Positions 41,429 through 54,168 of a DNA stretch of 64,000 bases are shown piece by piece. A model generated the notes under the pieces. That model was not told where the DNA came from. It ran no database searches and saw only the letters and a list, made by a program, of their open reading frames with translations. Positions within the stretch are counted from its first letter, which is position 1; every line of letters begins with the position of its first letter. Source of the stretch: Polynucleobacter sp. UB-Piko-W3 (GTDB taxonomy: Bacteria > Pseudomonadota > Gammaproteobacteria > Burkholderiales > Burkholderiaceae); NCBI RefSeq assembly GCF_018881635.1, contig NZ_JACVPY010000002.1:1681631-1745630 (forward strand), in the 5' to 3' direction. The translations under genes and the position numbers were made by a program.

Positions 41429-42073
41429 ATGCAAATCTCTTCTTTCCTTAAGCTTGTTCTTGCAGTGATGACGGTATCGCAACTTTCATCTTGCGCAGTT
41501 GTTGCCGTTGGCGGCGTCACCGCAACCGCAACTGTCATGGCTGACCGACGCAGCCCTAGCGTGCAAGCGATTGACAAGGGAATCGAGTGGGAGGCAAGTG
41601 GCGCATTAAGCAAGAAGTTTGGGGACAATGCACACATTAATGTCACCTCATTCAATCAGAAGGTATTGTTGACTGGCGAAGTAAAAGATGCTGGCCTCAA
41701 GCGTGAGGCGGATATATATGTGAAAGCAATGAAGAATGCGCGCACCGTATACAACGAGCTCATCATTGGCCCTAACAGCAGCTACACAGCACGTGCTAAC
41801 GATTCATATCTAGAATCTAAGATCAAAACACAAATGATCTTTACGGAGAAGCTACCATCTAACTCAATGGCGATTGTTGCTGAAGGTAGTAGCGTTTACT
41901 TGATGGGAATCTTGACACAAGGCGAAGCTGAGTTAGCAAAGAAAATTACTAGCAATACAAACGGTGTGAAGGATGTCTACGTTTATTTCGATATCATTTC
42001 TGATGCCGAGAAAACTCGCTTAGAAAAAGCAGGCAAGGCCGATCAATCGCAATCAGATAACGCGCCAAAATAA
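41429..42073 (+). CDS. Outer-membrane BON-domain lipoprotein (DolP/YraP-like)
   Basis: A 214-residue protein starting at ATG 41429 with a lipoprotein signal (lipobox LSSC, Cys about residue 22) followed by two BON domains (about 45-115 and 125-195). DolP maintains outer-membrane integrity in enteric bacteria. An in-frame TTG at 41399 would add ten residues and spoil the signal peptide. It follows diaA-like by 35 bases, the order seen in E. coli. Confidence 0.85.
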   Translation: MQISSFLKLVLAVMTVSQLSSCAVVAVGGVTATATVMADRRSPSVQAIDKGIEWEASGALSKKFGDNAHINVTSFNQKVLLTGEVKDAGLKREADIYVKAMKNARTVYNELIIGPNSSYTARANDSYLESKIKTQMIFTEKLPSNSMAIVAEGSSVYLMGILTQGEAELAKKITSNTNGVKDVYVYFDIISDAEKTRLEKAGKADQSQSDNAPK

Positions 42074-42094
42074 CAATAATCTTTTTGTAAAAAG

Positions 42095-42454
42095 ATGTTG
42101 ATGGATTCAGCTTTTAAATTTATAAAAATAGTTTTTGCATTTGCAATATTGGCACCGCATTTTCAATATGCACAAGCAAGTAGCGAAGATCAAAAGGCAT
42201 TTGTAATTGCAAAACAAAACGCATGTCTAGGTTGTCATGCAATCAATAAAAAGATTGTCGGGCCTAGTTTTGAATCAGTGGCGCAAAAATATCAAGCAGA
42301 CTCAAATGCGCAAGCATTCTTGAAAAATAAAATTGCTAAAGGTGGAGCGGGCGCATGGGGCGTTGTGCCCATGCCTGCTAATACAAAATTAAGTGATGCA
42401 GATTTATCACTCTTAGCAAGCTGGATATTGCGTGGTGCACCAAATAAAAATTAA
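42095..42454 (+). CDS. Periplasmic class I cytochrome c
   Basis: A 119-residue protein with a signal peptide (about 1-28, ending YAQA), one heme-binding motif CLGCH and a C-terminal methionine ligand (VVPMPAN). Resembles small cytochrome c551/c552 electron carriers. Starts 21 bases after the BON gene, perhaps in the same transcript. Confidence 0.88.
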   Translation: MLMDSAFKFIKIVFAFAILAPHFQYAQASSEDQKAFVIAKQNACLGCHAINKKIVGPSFESVAQKYQADSNAQAFLKNKIAKGGAGAWGVVPMPANTKLSDADLSLLASWILRGAPNKN

Positions 42455-42463
42455 AACTGAAAA

Positions 42464-43120
42464 TTAAGGCGCCAGCTTTGGCCTGCCAAAGAACCACCAC
42501 CAGGCCTGATGAGATCTCTTCAAGTTTTGCTTTAATGCGTAATCCATATCGGCCCACTGTTCATTGGCGGCCTCTTCAACAATCGTTGAGGGGTTTGCTG
42601 GTGGTAACTTGAGGTAAGCATCAGCATCTCCATGAGCGTATTCAATGCTCATGCCAGCTTTTTGCGCTAAATGCATCATTGCCTTATTACTTGTTAAACA
42701 ATGCACATATAAAGTCTCAATGCGCGTATTGCGCGAATGAACCGCGGAGCGCTGCAATAGCGCAGTACCAAAACCTTGCGAGCGCCCTTCTGGTAGGACC
42801 GAAACGCCAAATTTAGCGGCACGCGCATTCCCCTCATCTACGGGTAAATAAGCCAAGTGAGCCATTCCAATGAGCCTTAAATTCAAATCAAAGATGCCAA
42901 AAATTGCGTCTTTATTGAAATCTAGGCAACCAACATAGCGCCCAATCACTTCGTCCGAGGTCTGTATGCCAAACCGTAGGCGGCGTTCTCCTTCATTTAG
43001 CTGCAATAAGTGCTGAAGTATCTCCTTAGTGTGTCCAGCATGTAGTTCTCGTATGGGAACAGCCTTCCTTGCAAAATAAGGCTTGCTGGGTAAGTATTTA
43101 CTAGCTAATTTATTGTGCAT
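42464..43120 (-). CDS. GNAT family N-acetyltransferase
   Basis: A 218-residue protein with a GNAT acetyl-CoA motif in the segment VLPEGRSQGFGTALL (R-x-x-G-x-G/A form) and the following C-terminal strand (LYVHCLTSNKAMMHLAQKAGM). The substrate is unknown. Convergent with the cytochrome c gene (nine bases apart) and divergent from the rRNA operon. Confidence 0.78.
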   Translation of the reverse strand: MHNKLASKYLPSKPYFARKAVPIRELHAGHTKEILQHLLQLNEGERRLRFGIQTSDEVIGRYVGCLDFNKDAIFGIFDLNLRLIGMAHLAYLPVDEGNARAAKFGVSVLPEGRSQGFGTALLQRSAVHSRNTRIETLYVHCLTSNKAMMHLAQKAGMSIEYAHGDADAYLKLPPANPSTIVEEAANEQWADMDYALKQNLKRSHQAWWWFFGRPKLAP

Positions 43121-43292
43121 TGCAATATATTAGCAGGCTTATATGAAAATTACAGGGTTTTCCCTAATAAATTAAGGACCGCACAAAAAAGTATCAAAAG
43201 CGCAGTTTTCCTTCCGAGGCCATGATTTGATTAGATTTATTTTTAAAGTAAGAAAAAACATCACCTTTTTAGGAAAAAGACTGCAAAAGGTG

Positions 43293-43321
43293 TTGACAAC
43301 CCACTTTTTGTATGTCATAGT
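43293..43321 (+). promoter_or_regulatory. rRNA operon promoter P1
   Basis: A perfect -35 TTGACA (43293-43298) and CATAGT (43316-43321) are 17 bases apart. Upstream lies an A/T-rich tract (43230-43290) that could act as an UP element. The 406-base gap between the GNAT gene and 16S holds this promoter, a boxA and the processing stem; I see nothing coding in it. Confidence 0.75.
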
Positions 43322-43361
43322 CTCACCTCTTCGCTGGATGTTTTTCAAAACGATTCAGCCC

Positions 43362-43374
43362 CTCTTTAAAAATT
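43362..43374 (+). promoter_or_regulatory. boxA antitermination site (16S leader)
   Basis: CTCTTTAAAAATT matches the core of boxA, which recruits NusB-S10 to rRNA transcripts. A second copy (TGTTCTTTAAAAATT) lies at 45357-45371 before 23S. Confidence 0.7.
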
Positions 43375-43375
43375 A

Positions 43376-43400
43376 GTCAACCGATAAATGTGGGTACTAG
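43376..43400 (+). other. Left arm of the 16S precursor processing stem
   Basis: This stretch, starting GTCAACCGATAAATGTGGGT, is nearly complementary to 45081-45106 after 16S (only a few mismatches). The long stem enclosing 16S is the expected RNase III substrate. Confidence 0.75.
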
Positions 43401-43526
43401 GCGAAAGCATCCAGTCCTTCGGGACAGATGTAAACAAATAGTACTCATAGACAGTAAAAAGATTTGGTTTTATTACCAAGTCAATTTCTTGAATGAGTGC
43501 GACGATCCGCAAGGATCACAGGAATT

Positions 43527-45062
<1,536 letters not shown>

Positions 45063-45118
45063 GAGAAAAGATGCTGGAGCTATAGTGCCCACACTTATCG
45101 GTTGACAATAAAAGCCAC

Positions 45119-45195
45119 GGGTCTGTAGCTCAGCTGGTTAGAGCACTGTGTTGATAACGCAGGGGTCGTAGGTTCAAGTCCTACCAGACCCACCA
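45119..45195 (+). tRNA. tRNA-Ile (anticodon GAT)
   Basis: A 77-base cloverleaf with encoded CCA. Acceptor GGGTCTG pairs with CAGACCC; anticodon loop TTGATAA gives GAT. It sits in the 16S-23S spacer, as is usual. Confidence 0.98.
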
Positions 45196-45223
45196 CCAGC
45201 CAGAAACAAACTTAGTGGACGTT

Positions 45224-45299
45224 GGGGGATTAGCTCAGCTGGGAGAGCACCTGCTTTGCAAGCAGGGGGTCGTCGGTTCGATCCCGTCATCCTCCACCA
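45224..45299 (+). tRNA. tRNA-Ala (anticodon TGC)
   Basis: A 76-base cloverleaf with encoded CCA. Acceptor GGGGGAT pairs with ATCCTCC (one G-U); anticodon loop TTTGCAA gives TGC. It follows tRNA-Ile in the rRNA spacer. Confidence 0.98.
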
Positions 45300-45356
45300 A
45301 CATCTAAATGTCAAAACTAAGCGATCTAACGATTGTTTAGTTTTGCCATTTATGGC

Positions 45357-45371
45357 TGTTCTTTAAAAATT
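45357..45371 (+). promoter_or_regulatory. boxA antitermination site (16S-23S spacer)
   Basis: TGTTCTTTAAAAATT fits the boxA consensus and precedes 23S by about 200 bases. The rest of this 267-base spacer holds the left arm of the 23S processing stem (about 45549-45570), complementary to 48436-48457. Confidence 0.75.
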
Positions 45372-45566
45372 TGAGTAAGCAAAGTGTCAAATGTTTCTTT
45401 GAGAGGACATTTGACAATGTAATAAGGGTAAAGATTGAATCATCAATCAGTAATACAAACGAGTTTTACCAAGTTCTTAACAAGTACTTACAGTTTGGAT
45501 TACGGCAAACATGTCAGAAGTAGAAGTAAAACCTGTAACAGGTACTAGCAATGGTGCTCGTTATAG

Positions 45567-48439
<2,873 letters not shown>

Positions 48440-48543
48440 TATAACCAGCACTATTGTGTTGGATGTTTGCCAGATTTAATCTGCATCCTTATTACATGCT
48501 TACTCAAATAGAGTTGTTGATTTATCAGCAACTCGACCCTCTA

Positions 48544-48660
48544 CGCCCGGTGACCATAGCGAATTGGAACCACTCCTTCCCATCCCGAACAGGACAGTGA
48601 AACGATTCTACGCCGATGATAGTGCGGATTACCCGTGTGAAAGTAGGTAACTGCCGGGCA
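48544..48660 (+). rRNA. rrf: 5S ribosomal RNA
   Basis: About 117 bases. The terminal stem GCCCGG/CCGGGC is clear, and CCATCCCGAACAGGACAGTG and GATGATAGTGCGG are conserved 5S segments. It lies ~105 bases after 23S and is followed by the operon terminator. Confidence 0.96.
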
Positions 48661-48668
48661 CCAACGCG

Positions 48669-48700
48669 ACGCCCAGACCCCTTTAGGTCTGGGCGTTTTT
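48669..48700 (+). terminator. rRNA operon intrinsic terminator
   Basis: CGCCCAGACC and GGTCTGGGCG form a 10-base GC-rich stem with a 6-base loop, followed by TTTTT. Confidence 0.95.
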
Positions 48701-48724
48701 ACTTGTGCAGAGCGCTTAGAGTGA

Positions 48725-48753
48725 TTGACAGATACTCCGTTTGGAGTCAGAAT
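48725..48753 (+). promoter_or_regulatory. Promoter of the tRNA-Tyr/Gly/Thr-tuf unit
   Basis: TTGACA (48725-48730) and CAGAAT (48748-48753) are 17 bases apart, 12 bases before tRNA-Tyr. It follows the rRNA terminator directly, so it probably starts a separate transcript. Confidence 0.7.
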
Positions 48754-48764
48754 ATTGGGTTCGC

Positions 48765-48849
48765 GGAGGGGTGTCCGAGCGGCTAAAGGAGGCAGACTGT
48801 AAATCTGTTGGCTATGCCTACGTAGGTTCGAATCCTACCCCCTCCACCA
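48765..48849 (+). tRNA. tRNA-Tyr (anticodon GTA)
   Basis: An 85-base class II tRNA with a long variable arm and encoded CCA. Acceptor GGAGGGG pairs with CCCCTCC; anticodon loop CTGTAAA gives GTA. Confidence 0.97.
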
Positions 48850-48854
48850 GATGT

Positions 48855-48928
48855 GCGGGATTAGTTTAATGGTAAAACAGCAGATTTCCAATCTTCGGTC
48901 AAGAGTTCGATTCTCTTATCCCGCTCCA
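48855..48928 (+). tRNA. tRNA-Gly (anticodon TCC)
   Basis: A 74-base tRNA with encoded CCA. Acceptor GCGGGAT pairs with ATCCCGC; anticodon loop TTTCCAA gives TCC. Confidence 0.96.
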
Positions 48929-48948
48929 GAATTTGCAGCAAAAGATTG

Positions 48949-49023
<75 letters not shown>

Positions 49024-49094
49024 AGGTTTCGCATTATTTTTATTAATTATGTATTTAATGTTTTGGTTTAAGAGTTAACTAAAGGCAGACAAAA

Positions 49095-50285
49095 ATGGCA
49101 AAAGAAAAATTTGAGCGGACAAAACCGCACGTAAACGTAGGCACCATCGGTCACGTTGACCACGGTAAAACCACACTAACTGCAGCGATTGCAACCGTGC
49201 TCTCTAAGCAATTTGGTGGCGAAGCAAAAGCATACGATCAGATCGATGCTGCTCCAGAAGAAAAAGCCCGCGGTATTACGATTAATACAGCGCACGTAGA
49301 GTATGAGACAGCTAATCGTCACTATGCTCACGTTGATTGCCCAGGACATGCTGACTATGTAAAGAACATGATTACTGGTGCTGCGCAGATGGACGGCGCA
49401 ATCTTGGTTTGCTCTGCTGCTGACGGCCCAATGCCACAAACGCGTGAGCACATCCTCTTGGCACGCCAAGTAGGTGTTCCTTACATCATCGTGTTCTTAA
49501 ACAAATGCGATATGGTTGATGATGCTGAATTGCTCGAGTTAGTTGAAATGGAAGTTCGTGAACTTCTGTCTAAATATGACTTCCCAGGCGATGACACACC
49601 CATCATCCAAGGTTCTGCTAAGTTGGCGTTAGAAGGCGACGAAGGTCCATTGGGTAAAGAAGCCATCATGAAATTGGCTGAAGCACTCGATAGTTACATC
49701 CCAACTCCAGAGCGTGCGATTGATGGCGCCTTCTTGATGCCAGTAGAAGACGTGTTCTCGATCTCTGGTCGCGGTACTGTTGTTACCGGCCGTATTGAGC
49801 GCGGTATTGTGAAGGTTGGCGAAGAGATCGAAATCATCGGTATCAAGCCAACATTGAAAACGACTTGTACAGGTGTTGAAATGTTCCGCAAATTGCTCGA
49901 CCAAGGTCAAGCTGGCGATAACGTTGGTATCTTGTTACGCGGTACAAAACGTGAAGAAGTTGAGCGCGGCCAAGTATTGGCTAAGCCAGGTTCAATCACA
50001 CCACATACTCACTTTACAGCCGAGGTATATATCTTGGGTAAAGATGAAGGTGGTCGTCATACTCCATTCTTTAACAACTATCGTCCCCAGTTTTACTTCC
50101 GTACTACGGACGTAACCGGTTCAATTGAGTTGCCAAAAGATAAAGAAATGGTGATGCCTGGTGATAACGTCACGATTACTGTAAAACTCATCGCACCAAT
50201 CGCGATGGAAGAAGGTTTACGTTTTGCGATCCGCGAAGGTGGCCGTACTGTTGGCGCCGGTGTGGTTGCAAAGATTTTGGCTTAA
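49095..50285 (+). CDS. tuf: Elongation factor Tu
   Basis: A 396-residue EF-Tu with G motifs [20 protein letters not shown] and NKCD. The C-terminal barrel contains [13 protein letters not shown]. It delivers aminoacyl-tRNA to the ribosome. Strongly biased codon use. It lies between tRNA-Thr and tRNA-Trp, matching the tufB context; a second tuf copy is usual in the str operon downstream of fusA, outside this window. Confidence 0.98.
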   Translation: MAKEKFERTKPHVNVGTIGHVDHGKTTLTAAIATVLSKQFGGEAKAYDQIDAAPEEKARGITINTAHVEYETANRHYAHVDCPGHADYVKNMITGAAQMDGAILVCSAADGPMPQTREHILLARQVGVPYIIVFLNKCDMVDDAELLELVEMEVRELLSKYDFPGDDTPIIQGSAKLALEGDEGPLGKEAIMKLAEALDSYIPTPERAIDGAFLMPVEDVFSISGRGTVVTGRIERGIVKVGEEIEIIGIKPTLKTTCTGVEMFRKLLDQGQAGDNVGILLRGTKREEVERGQVLAKPGSITPHTHFTAEVYILGKDEGGRHTPFFNNYRPQFYFRTTDVTGSIELPKDKEMVMPGDNVTITVKLIAPIAMEEGLRFAIREGGRTVGAGVVAKILA

Positions 50286-50311
50286 GTATTTTTTTGTATG
50301 AGTTTTTATAA

Positions 50312-50387
50312 AGGGGTGTAGCTCAATTGGCAGAGCGTTGGTCTCCAAAACCAAAGGTTGGGGGTTCGATGCCCTCCGCCCCTGCCA
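50312..50387 (+). tRNA. tRNA-Trp (anticodon CCA)
   Basis: A 76-base tRNA with encoded CCA end. Acceptor AGGGGTG pairs with CGCCCCT; anticodon loop CTCCAAA gives CCA. It stands between tuf and secE, 26 and 20 bases away, with no visible terminator. Confidence 0.97.
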
Positions 50388-50407
50388 CGATTTGAACTGA
50401 AAGCAAT

Positions 50408-50785
50408 ATGTCTCAACAAAATGTAAGTCACTCTGAAGAAAAGAGCAGCTGGGTCTCAGTACTCGCTGCTTTAATCGTCGTTGCTGCGTTGGTTCTTTAC
50501 TACACGCTCGTCGATCAATCTTTATTGGTGCGCTTGGGTGTTTTGTTCGGCGGCATTGCTGCTGCTGTTTTGATTGTGGCGATTTCACCGGATGGGCGTC
50601 GCTTTATCGCCTATGCGAAAGATTCTTGGTATGAAGTAAAAAAGGTTGTTTGGCCAACTCGTAAAGAGACCACCCAAATGACTCTAGTCGTATTTGGCTT
50701 TGTTCTGATCATGTCCTTATTTTTATGGATTGCAGACAAATTGATTGAATGGCTAGTTTTTTCAGTCTTTTTAGGCTGGAAGTGA
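50408..50785 (+). CDS. secE: Preprotein translocase subunit SecE
   Basis: A 125-residue SecE of the three-helix proteobacterial type. Two N-terminal membrane helices (about 17-35 and 40-60) precede the conserved amphipathic segment (SWYEVKKVVWPTRKETTQ) and a final helix. It is the small core subunit of the SecYEG channel. Followed by nusG after seven bases. Confidence 0.96.
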   Translation: MSQQNVSHSEEKSSWVSVLAALIVVAALVLYYTLVDQSLLVRLGVLFGGIAAAVLIVAISPDGRRFIAYAKDSWYEVKKVVWPTRKETTQMTLVVFGFVLIMSLFLWIADKLIEWLVFSVFLGWK

Positions 50786-50792
50786 GTGAAAA

Positions 50793-51365
50793 ATGACTGA
50801 TTCTGAAGTAGCCGTAAATCCACAAGCCACTGGCAATATGCGCTGGTACGTTATTCACGCTTATTCCGGTATGGAAAAGAGCGTCAAAAAGGGCCTTGAG
50901 GAGCGTATTGCACGCTCTGGCATGCCTGAGAAATTTGGTCGTATTTTGGTTCCTTCTGAAGAAGTTGTTGAAATCAAGGCCGGCGCAAAATCAGTTACAG
51001 AACGCCGTTTCTTCCCAGGATATGTCCTGATTGAGATGGAAATGACCGATGAAAGCTGGCATTTGGTGAAAAATACGCCAAAAGTGACTGGTTTCGTTGG
51101 GGGTGTTCGTAACCGCCCAAGCCCCATTTCTACCGCTGAAGTAGCCAAAATCATGGATCAGATGCAGGCTGGGGTCGATAAGCCTAAGCCTAAGACGCTA
51201 TTTGAGGTTGGTGAGATCGTGCGCGTTAAAGAGGGTCCATTTATTGATTTCAATGGAAATATTGAAGAAGTCAACTATGAGAAGTCAAGATTGCGTGTTT
51301 CTGTTACAATTTTTGGCCGCGGTACCCCAGTTGAACTGGAGTTCGGCCAAGTAGAAAAGATGTAA
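50793..51365 (+). CDS. nusG: Transcription antitermination factor NusG
   Basis: A 190-residue protein with the NGN domain opening ([20 protein letters not shown]) and a C-terminal KOW motif ([19 protein letters not shown]). It binds RNA polymerase and links it to Rho or to the ribosome. Standard secE-nusG-rplKAJL-rpoBC order. Confidence 0.97.
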   Translation: MTDSEVAVNPQATGNMRWYVIHAYSGMEKSVKKGLEERIARSGMPEKFGRILVPSEEVVEIKAGAKSVTERRFFPGYVLIEMEMTDESWHLVKNTPKVTGFVGGVRNRPSPISTAEVAKIMDQMQAGVDKPKPKTLFEVGEIVRVKEGPFIDFNGNIEEVNYEKSRLRVSVTIFGRGTPVELEFGQVEKM

Positions 51366-51515
51366 AAACAGGGACTTAGTCCTGTTATGCAGTCGTTGTA
51401 GTTTTAAGTGGTTAGTAATAACCGAGGAGCGGAGCTAGAAAGCCAAAAACTAGCAAAGCGTTTACTCAACAGCGGTCTTTCCTAATGAGGTCAGGCGCGC
51501 TTTCAGGAGCAACAC
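51366..51515 (+). promoter_or_regulatory. Leader region of rplKA
   Basis: A 150-base gap between nusG and rplK. It begins with an imperfect hairpin (ACAGGGAC/GTCCTGT, 51368-51385) lacking a T run, and ends with a strong AGGAGC ribosome site. In proteobacteria the L1 protein binds this leader to repress rplK-rplA; the exact site was not modelled. Confidence 0.45.
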
Positions 51516-51947
51516 ATGGCAAAGAAGATTATTGGCTTTATCAAGCTGCAGATCCCTGCAGGTAAAGCAAATCCATCACCACCCGTAGGTCCAGCATTGG
51601 GTCAACGCGGTCTGAATATTATGGAATTCTGTAAGGCGTTCAATGCTCAAACTCAGAGCATGGAACCAGGCTTGCCAATTCCAGTCGTAATTACAGCATT
51701 TGCTGATAAGAGCTTCACCTTTGTGATGAAGACTCCTCCAGCAACGATTCTGATAAAGAAGGCTGCGAAGCTCGAAAAAGGATCACCACGTCCGCATACC
51801 GATAAGGTAGGAAAAATTACCCGTGCTCAAGCGGAAGAAATCGCTAAAGCAAAAATGCCAGATTTGACAGCAGCCGATATGGACGCAGCTGTTAGAACAA
51901 TCGCTGGTAGCGCCCGCTCCATGGGCATCACTGTGGAAGGTCTCTAA
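51516..51947 (+). CDS. rplK: 50S ribosomal protein L11
   Basis: A 143-residue protein with the N-terminal [19 protein letters not shown] and a C-terminal RNA-binding domain ending [11 protein letters not shown]. It binds the GTPase centre of 23S rRNA. Two bases separate it from rplA. Confidence 0.98.
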   Translation: MAKKIIGFIKLQIPAGKANPSPPVGPALGQRGLNIMEFCKAFNAQTQSMEPGLPIPVVITAFADKSFTFVMKTPPATILIKKAAKLEKGSPRPHTDKVGKITRAQAEEIAKAKMPDLTAADMDAAVRTIAGSARSMGITVEGL

Positions 51948-51949
51948 TC

Positions 51950-52651
51950 ATGACTAAATTATCTAAGCGCGTAAAAGCCATTCAATCTAAAGTTGATCGC
52001 AACAAGTTCTACTCATTAGAAGACGCGTTGACTCTCGTTAAAGAGTGCGCTACTGCTAAATTCGATGAGTCTATCGACGTTGCTGTTCAGTTGGGTATTG
52101 ATGCTAAGAAATCTGACCAAGTTGTACGTGGCGCAGTAGTGCTCCCAGCCGGTACAGGTAAGCATGTTCGTGTAGCTGTTTTTGCGCAAGGCGAGAAGGC
52201 TGAACAAGCTAAAGCTGCTGGTGCAGAAATCGTTGGCATGGAAGAGCTCGCTGAACAAATTAAAGGCGGCAAAATTGATTTTGACGTTTTGATCGCATCA
52301 CCAGACACAATGAAAATTGTTGGTACTTTAGGTCAAGTATTGGGCCCACGTGGCTTGATGCCAAATCCAAAAGTGGGAACAGTTACTCCGGACGTTGCTA
52401 CTGCAGTGAAGAATGCTAAAGCGGGCCAAGTTCAGTTCCGTGTCGATAAAGCCGGCATCGTGCACGCAAGTATTGGCCGTCGTTCATTCGAGCCAACTGC
52501 ACTGAAATCAAACTTGCTCGCATTGCTTGAGGCTTTGAATAAAGCAAAGCCACCTGCATCAAAAGGAATATTTTTAAAGAAGGTTGCCGTAAGCAGCACC
52601 ATGGGTGCAGGCGTACGTGTAGACCAGGCATCGTTACAGGCAGCTCAATAA
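51950..52651 (+). CDS. rplA: 50S ribosomal protein L1
   Basis: A 233-residue protein with the L1 signature in [21 protein letters not shown] form and [16 protein letters not shown]. It forms the L1 stalk near the E site and represses its own operon. Next gene is rplJ after a 237-base leader. Confidence 0.98.
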   Translation: MTKLSKRVKAIQSKVDRNKFYSLEDALTLVKECATAKFDESIDVAVQLGIDAKKSDQVVRGAVVLPAGTGKHVRVAVFAQGEKAEQAKAAGAEIVGMEELAEQIKGGKIDFDVLIASPDTMKIVGTLGQVLGPRGLMPNPKVGTVTPDVATAVKNAKAGQVQFRVDKAGIVHASIGRRSFEPTALKSNLLALLEALNKAKPPASKGIFLKKVAVSSTMGAGVRVDQASLQAAQ

Positions 52652-52888
52652 GCAGCTTGTAACAAAAAAGAACTTTGGGTCGACTCCTGCTCTCTGAGTG
52701 AGAGTCGAACATCAAAGACCGTTGGCGAATGAGTTGCTTGTAAAGAATGAATTCTTAATCCTTACGAAAGTAATAGCCAGCGCAGATGGCGACCCTGAAA
52801 AGATTTTCACAAGAGTCTTTGTGAACAAATGATCAGACGCTGGTGTGTAACCCCAACTGGAAACAGTTGGCTTTTATGGAGTTAAACC
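52652..52888 (+). promoter_or_regulatory. rplJ (L10) leader
   Basis: A 237-base non-coding region. It contains paired segments near its end (GCCAGCGCAGATGGCGACC, later CAGACGCTGG, and the hairpin CCAACTGG-AAA-CAGTTGG), resembling the structured L10 leader where the L10-L12 complex binds to control rplJL translation. The promoter of rplJL may also lie here. The structure was judged by eye. Confidence 0.55.
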
Positions 52889-53527
52889 GTGCCTTTGAAT
52901 GTACAAGACAAAAAAGCGATTGTTGCTGATGTCGGCGCTCAATTGGCTGGAGCCCAAACTGTCGTGCTCGCTGAATACCGTGGTATTCCAGTTGAGCAGT
53001 TGACAAAGCTACGTGCTAGCGCACGTGACCAAGGTGTATATCTTCGCGTTTTGAAGAACACATTGGCACGCCGTGCTGCACAAGGCACACAGTTTGAGCC
53101 TCTTGCTGATTCGATGGTTGGCCCCTTGATTTACGGCATTTCTGCTGATCCGATTGCTTCGGCAAAAGTATTACAGGGCTTTGCTAAGACTCAAGATTTG
53201 CTAGTCATTAAAGCTGGCTTATACAACGGCAAGTTGTTAGACGTTGCAGGCGTAAAAGCGCTCGCAACAATTCCAAGCCGCGACGAGTTGTTATCTCAGT
53301 TGTTAGGTGTGATGTTGGCACCGGTATCTGCGATGGCTCGCGTATTGGGCGCAGTAGCAGCACAAAAGGCAGCTGGAGCACCCGCTCCGGTAGCGGCACC
53401 TGTAGCAGAAGCAGTAGCGCCAGCAGCAGTAGTTGCTGAAGCCGCAGCTCCTGAAGCAGCCGCTGAGCCTGCAGCCGCAGCCCCAGAAGCTGGAACAGAA
53501 GCAAACGAAACCCCTGCCGCTGAATAA
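52889..53527 (+). CDS. rplJ: 50S ribosomal protein L10, with long Ala/Glu/Pro-rich tail
   Basis: A 212-residue L10 with the family N terminus ([18 protein letters not shown]) and RNA-binding region ([14 protein letters not shown]). It starts at GTG with a GGAG site. Most L10 proteins have 165-175 residues; here about 50 extra residues (161-212), made mainly of Ala, Pro and Glu, follow the helix that binds L7/L12. It anchors the L7/L12 stalk. Confidence 0.96.
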   Translation: MPLNVQDKKAIVADVGAQLAGAQTVVLAEYRGIPVEQLTKLRASARDQGVYLRVLKNTLARRAAQGTQFEPLADSMVGPLIYGISADPIASAKVLQGFAKTQDLLVIKAGLYNGKLLDVAGVKALATIPSRDELLSQLLGVMLAPVSAMARVLGAVAAQKAAGAPAPVAAPVAEAVAPAAVVAEAAAPEAAAEPAAAAPEAGTEANETPAAE

Positions 53528-53563
53528 GCGACAGATTAACTATTTAAGTATTAGGAGCTAAAA

Positions 53564-53941
53564 ATGGCGATTACTAAAGAAGAAATCATTGATGCAGTAG
53601 GTAGCATGTCCGTTATGGATTTGAACGACTTGGTTAAAGCGTTCGAAGAGAAGTTTGGTGTTTCAGCTGCAGCCATGGCTGTTGCTGGTCCTGCTGGCGG
53701 TGGCGGTGGCGGTGCTGCTGCTGAAGAGCAAACAGAATTCACTGTGAACTTGCTCGAAGCTGGCGCAAACAAGGTTTCAGTAATTAAGGCAGTTCGCGAA
53801 ATTACTGGTCTTGGCTTGAAAGAAGCTAAGGACTTGGTTGACGGTGCACCAAAGCCAATCAAAGAAGGCGTTGATAAGAAAACTGCTGAAGAAGCTAAGA
53901 AGAAGCTTGAAGAAGCTGGCGCTAAAGCAGAACTTAAGTAA
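53564..53941 (+). CDS. rplL: 50S ribosomal protein L7/L12
   Basis: A 125-residue stalk protein: N-terminal dimer domain, Gly/Ala hinge (residues 43-57) and the C-terminal factor-binding domain ([17 protein letters not shown]). An AGGAGC ribosome site precedes it. It recruits translation GTPases. Confidence 0.98.
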   Translation: MAITKEEIIDAVGSMSVMDLNDLVKAFEEKFGVSAAAMAVAGPAGGGGGGAAAEEQTEFTVNLLEAGANKVSVIKAVREITGLGLKEAKDLVDGAPKPIKEGVDKKTAEEAKKKLEEAGAKAELK

Positions 53942-53951
53942 TACAAACTGC

Positions 53952-54108
53952 GCTAACGCTTCTCAAAAAGGAGCGTTAGCTATGTTGGGTTTGACCATTA
54001 GTGGTCAAACCCGATTTCATTTCTGATTGAAATCGGGTTTGCCTTCTGATACGACTGCAGAATGCAAGTTTGGTCGGACACTAGATCGAAACGATTTAGT
54101 GTTGTCCG
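53952..54108 (+). promoter_or_regulatory. rplL-rpoB intergenic hairpins (possible attenuator/RNase III site)
   Basis: Four stems lie in this gap: GCTAACGCT/AGCGTTAGC (53952-53980); an 11-base stem 53987-53997 with 54002-54012; a 13-base stem 54007-54019 with 54028-54040; and an imperfect stem spanning 54075-54108. The second and third share bases 54007-54012 and cannot form together. E. coli has a partial terminator and an RNase III site at this position. Confidence 0.7.
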
Positions 54109-54168
54109 CCAGTGATTGGTAGTGGCCAATCGCCAAATCTTTGTACAGTCGCTGAATTCGGAGATGAA

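Noticed and set aside
54112..54168. rpoB start 19 codons upstream
   Set aside because: The added residues overlap the intergenic hairpin region and are not part of RpoB; ATG 54169 has the ribosome site and the conserved N terminus.
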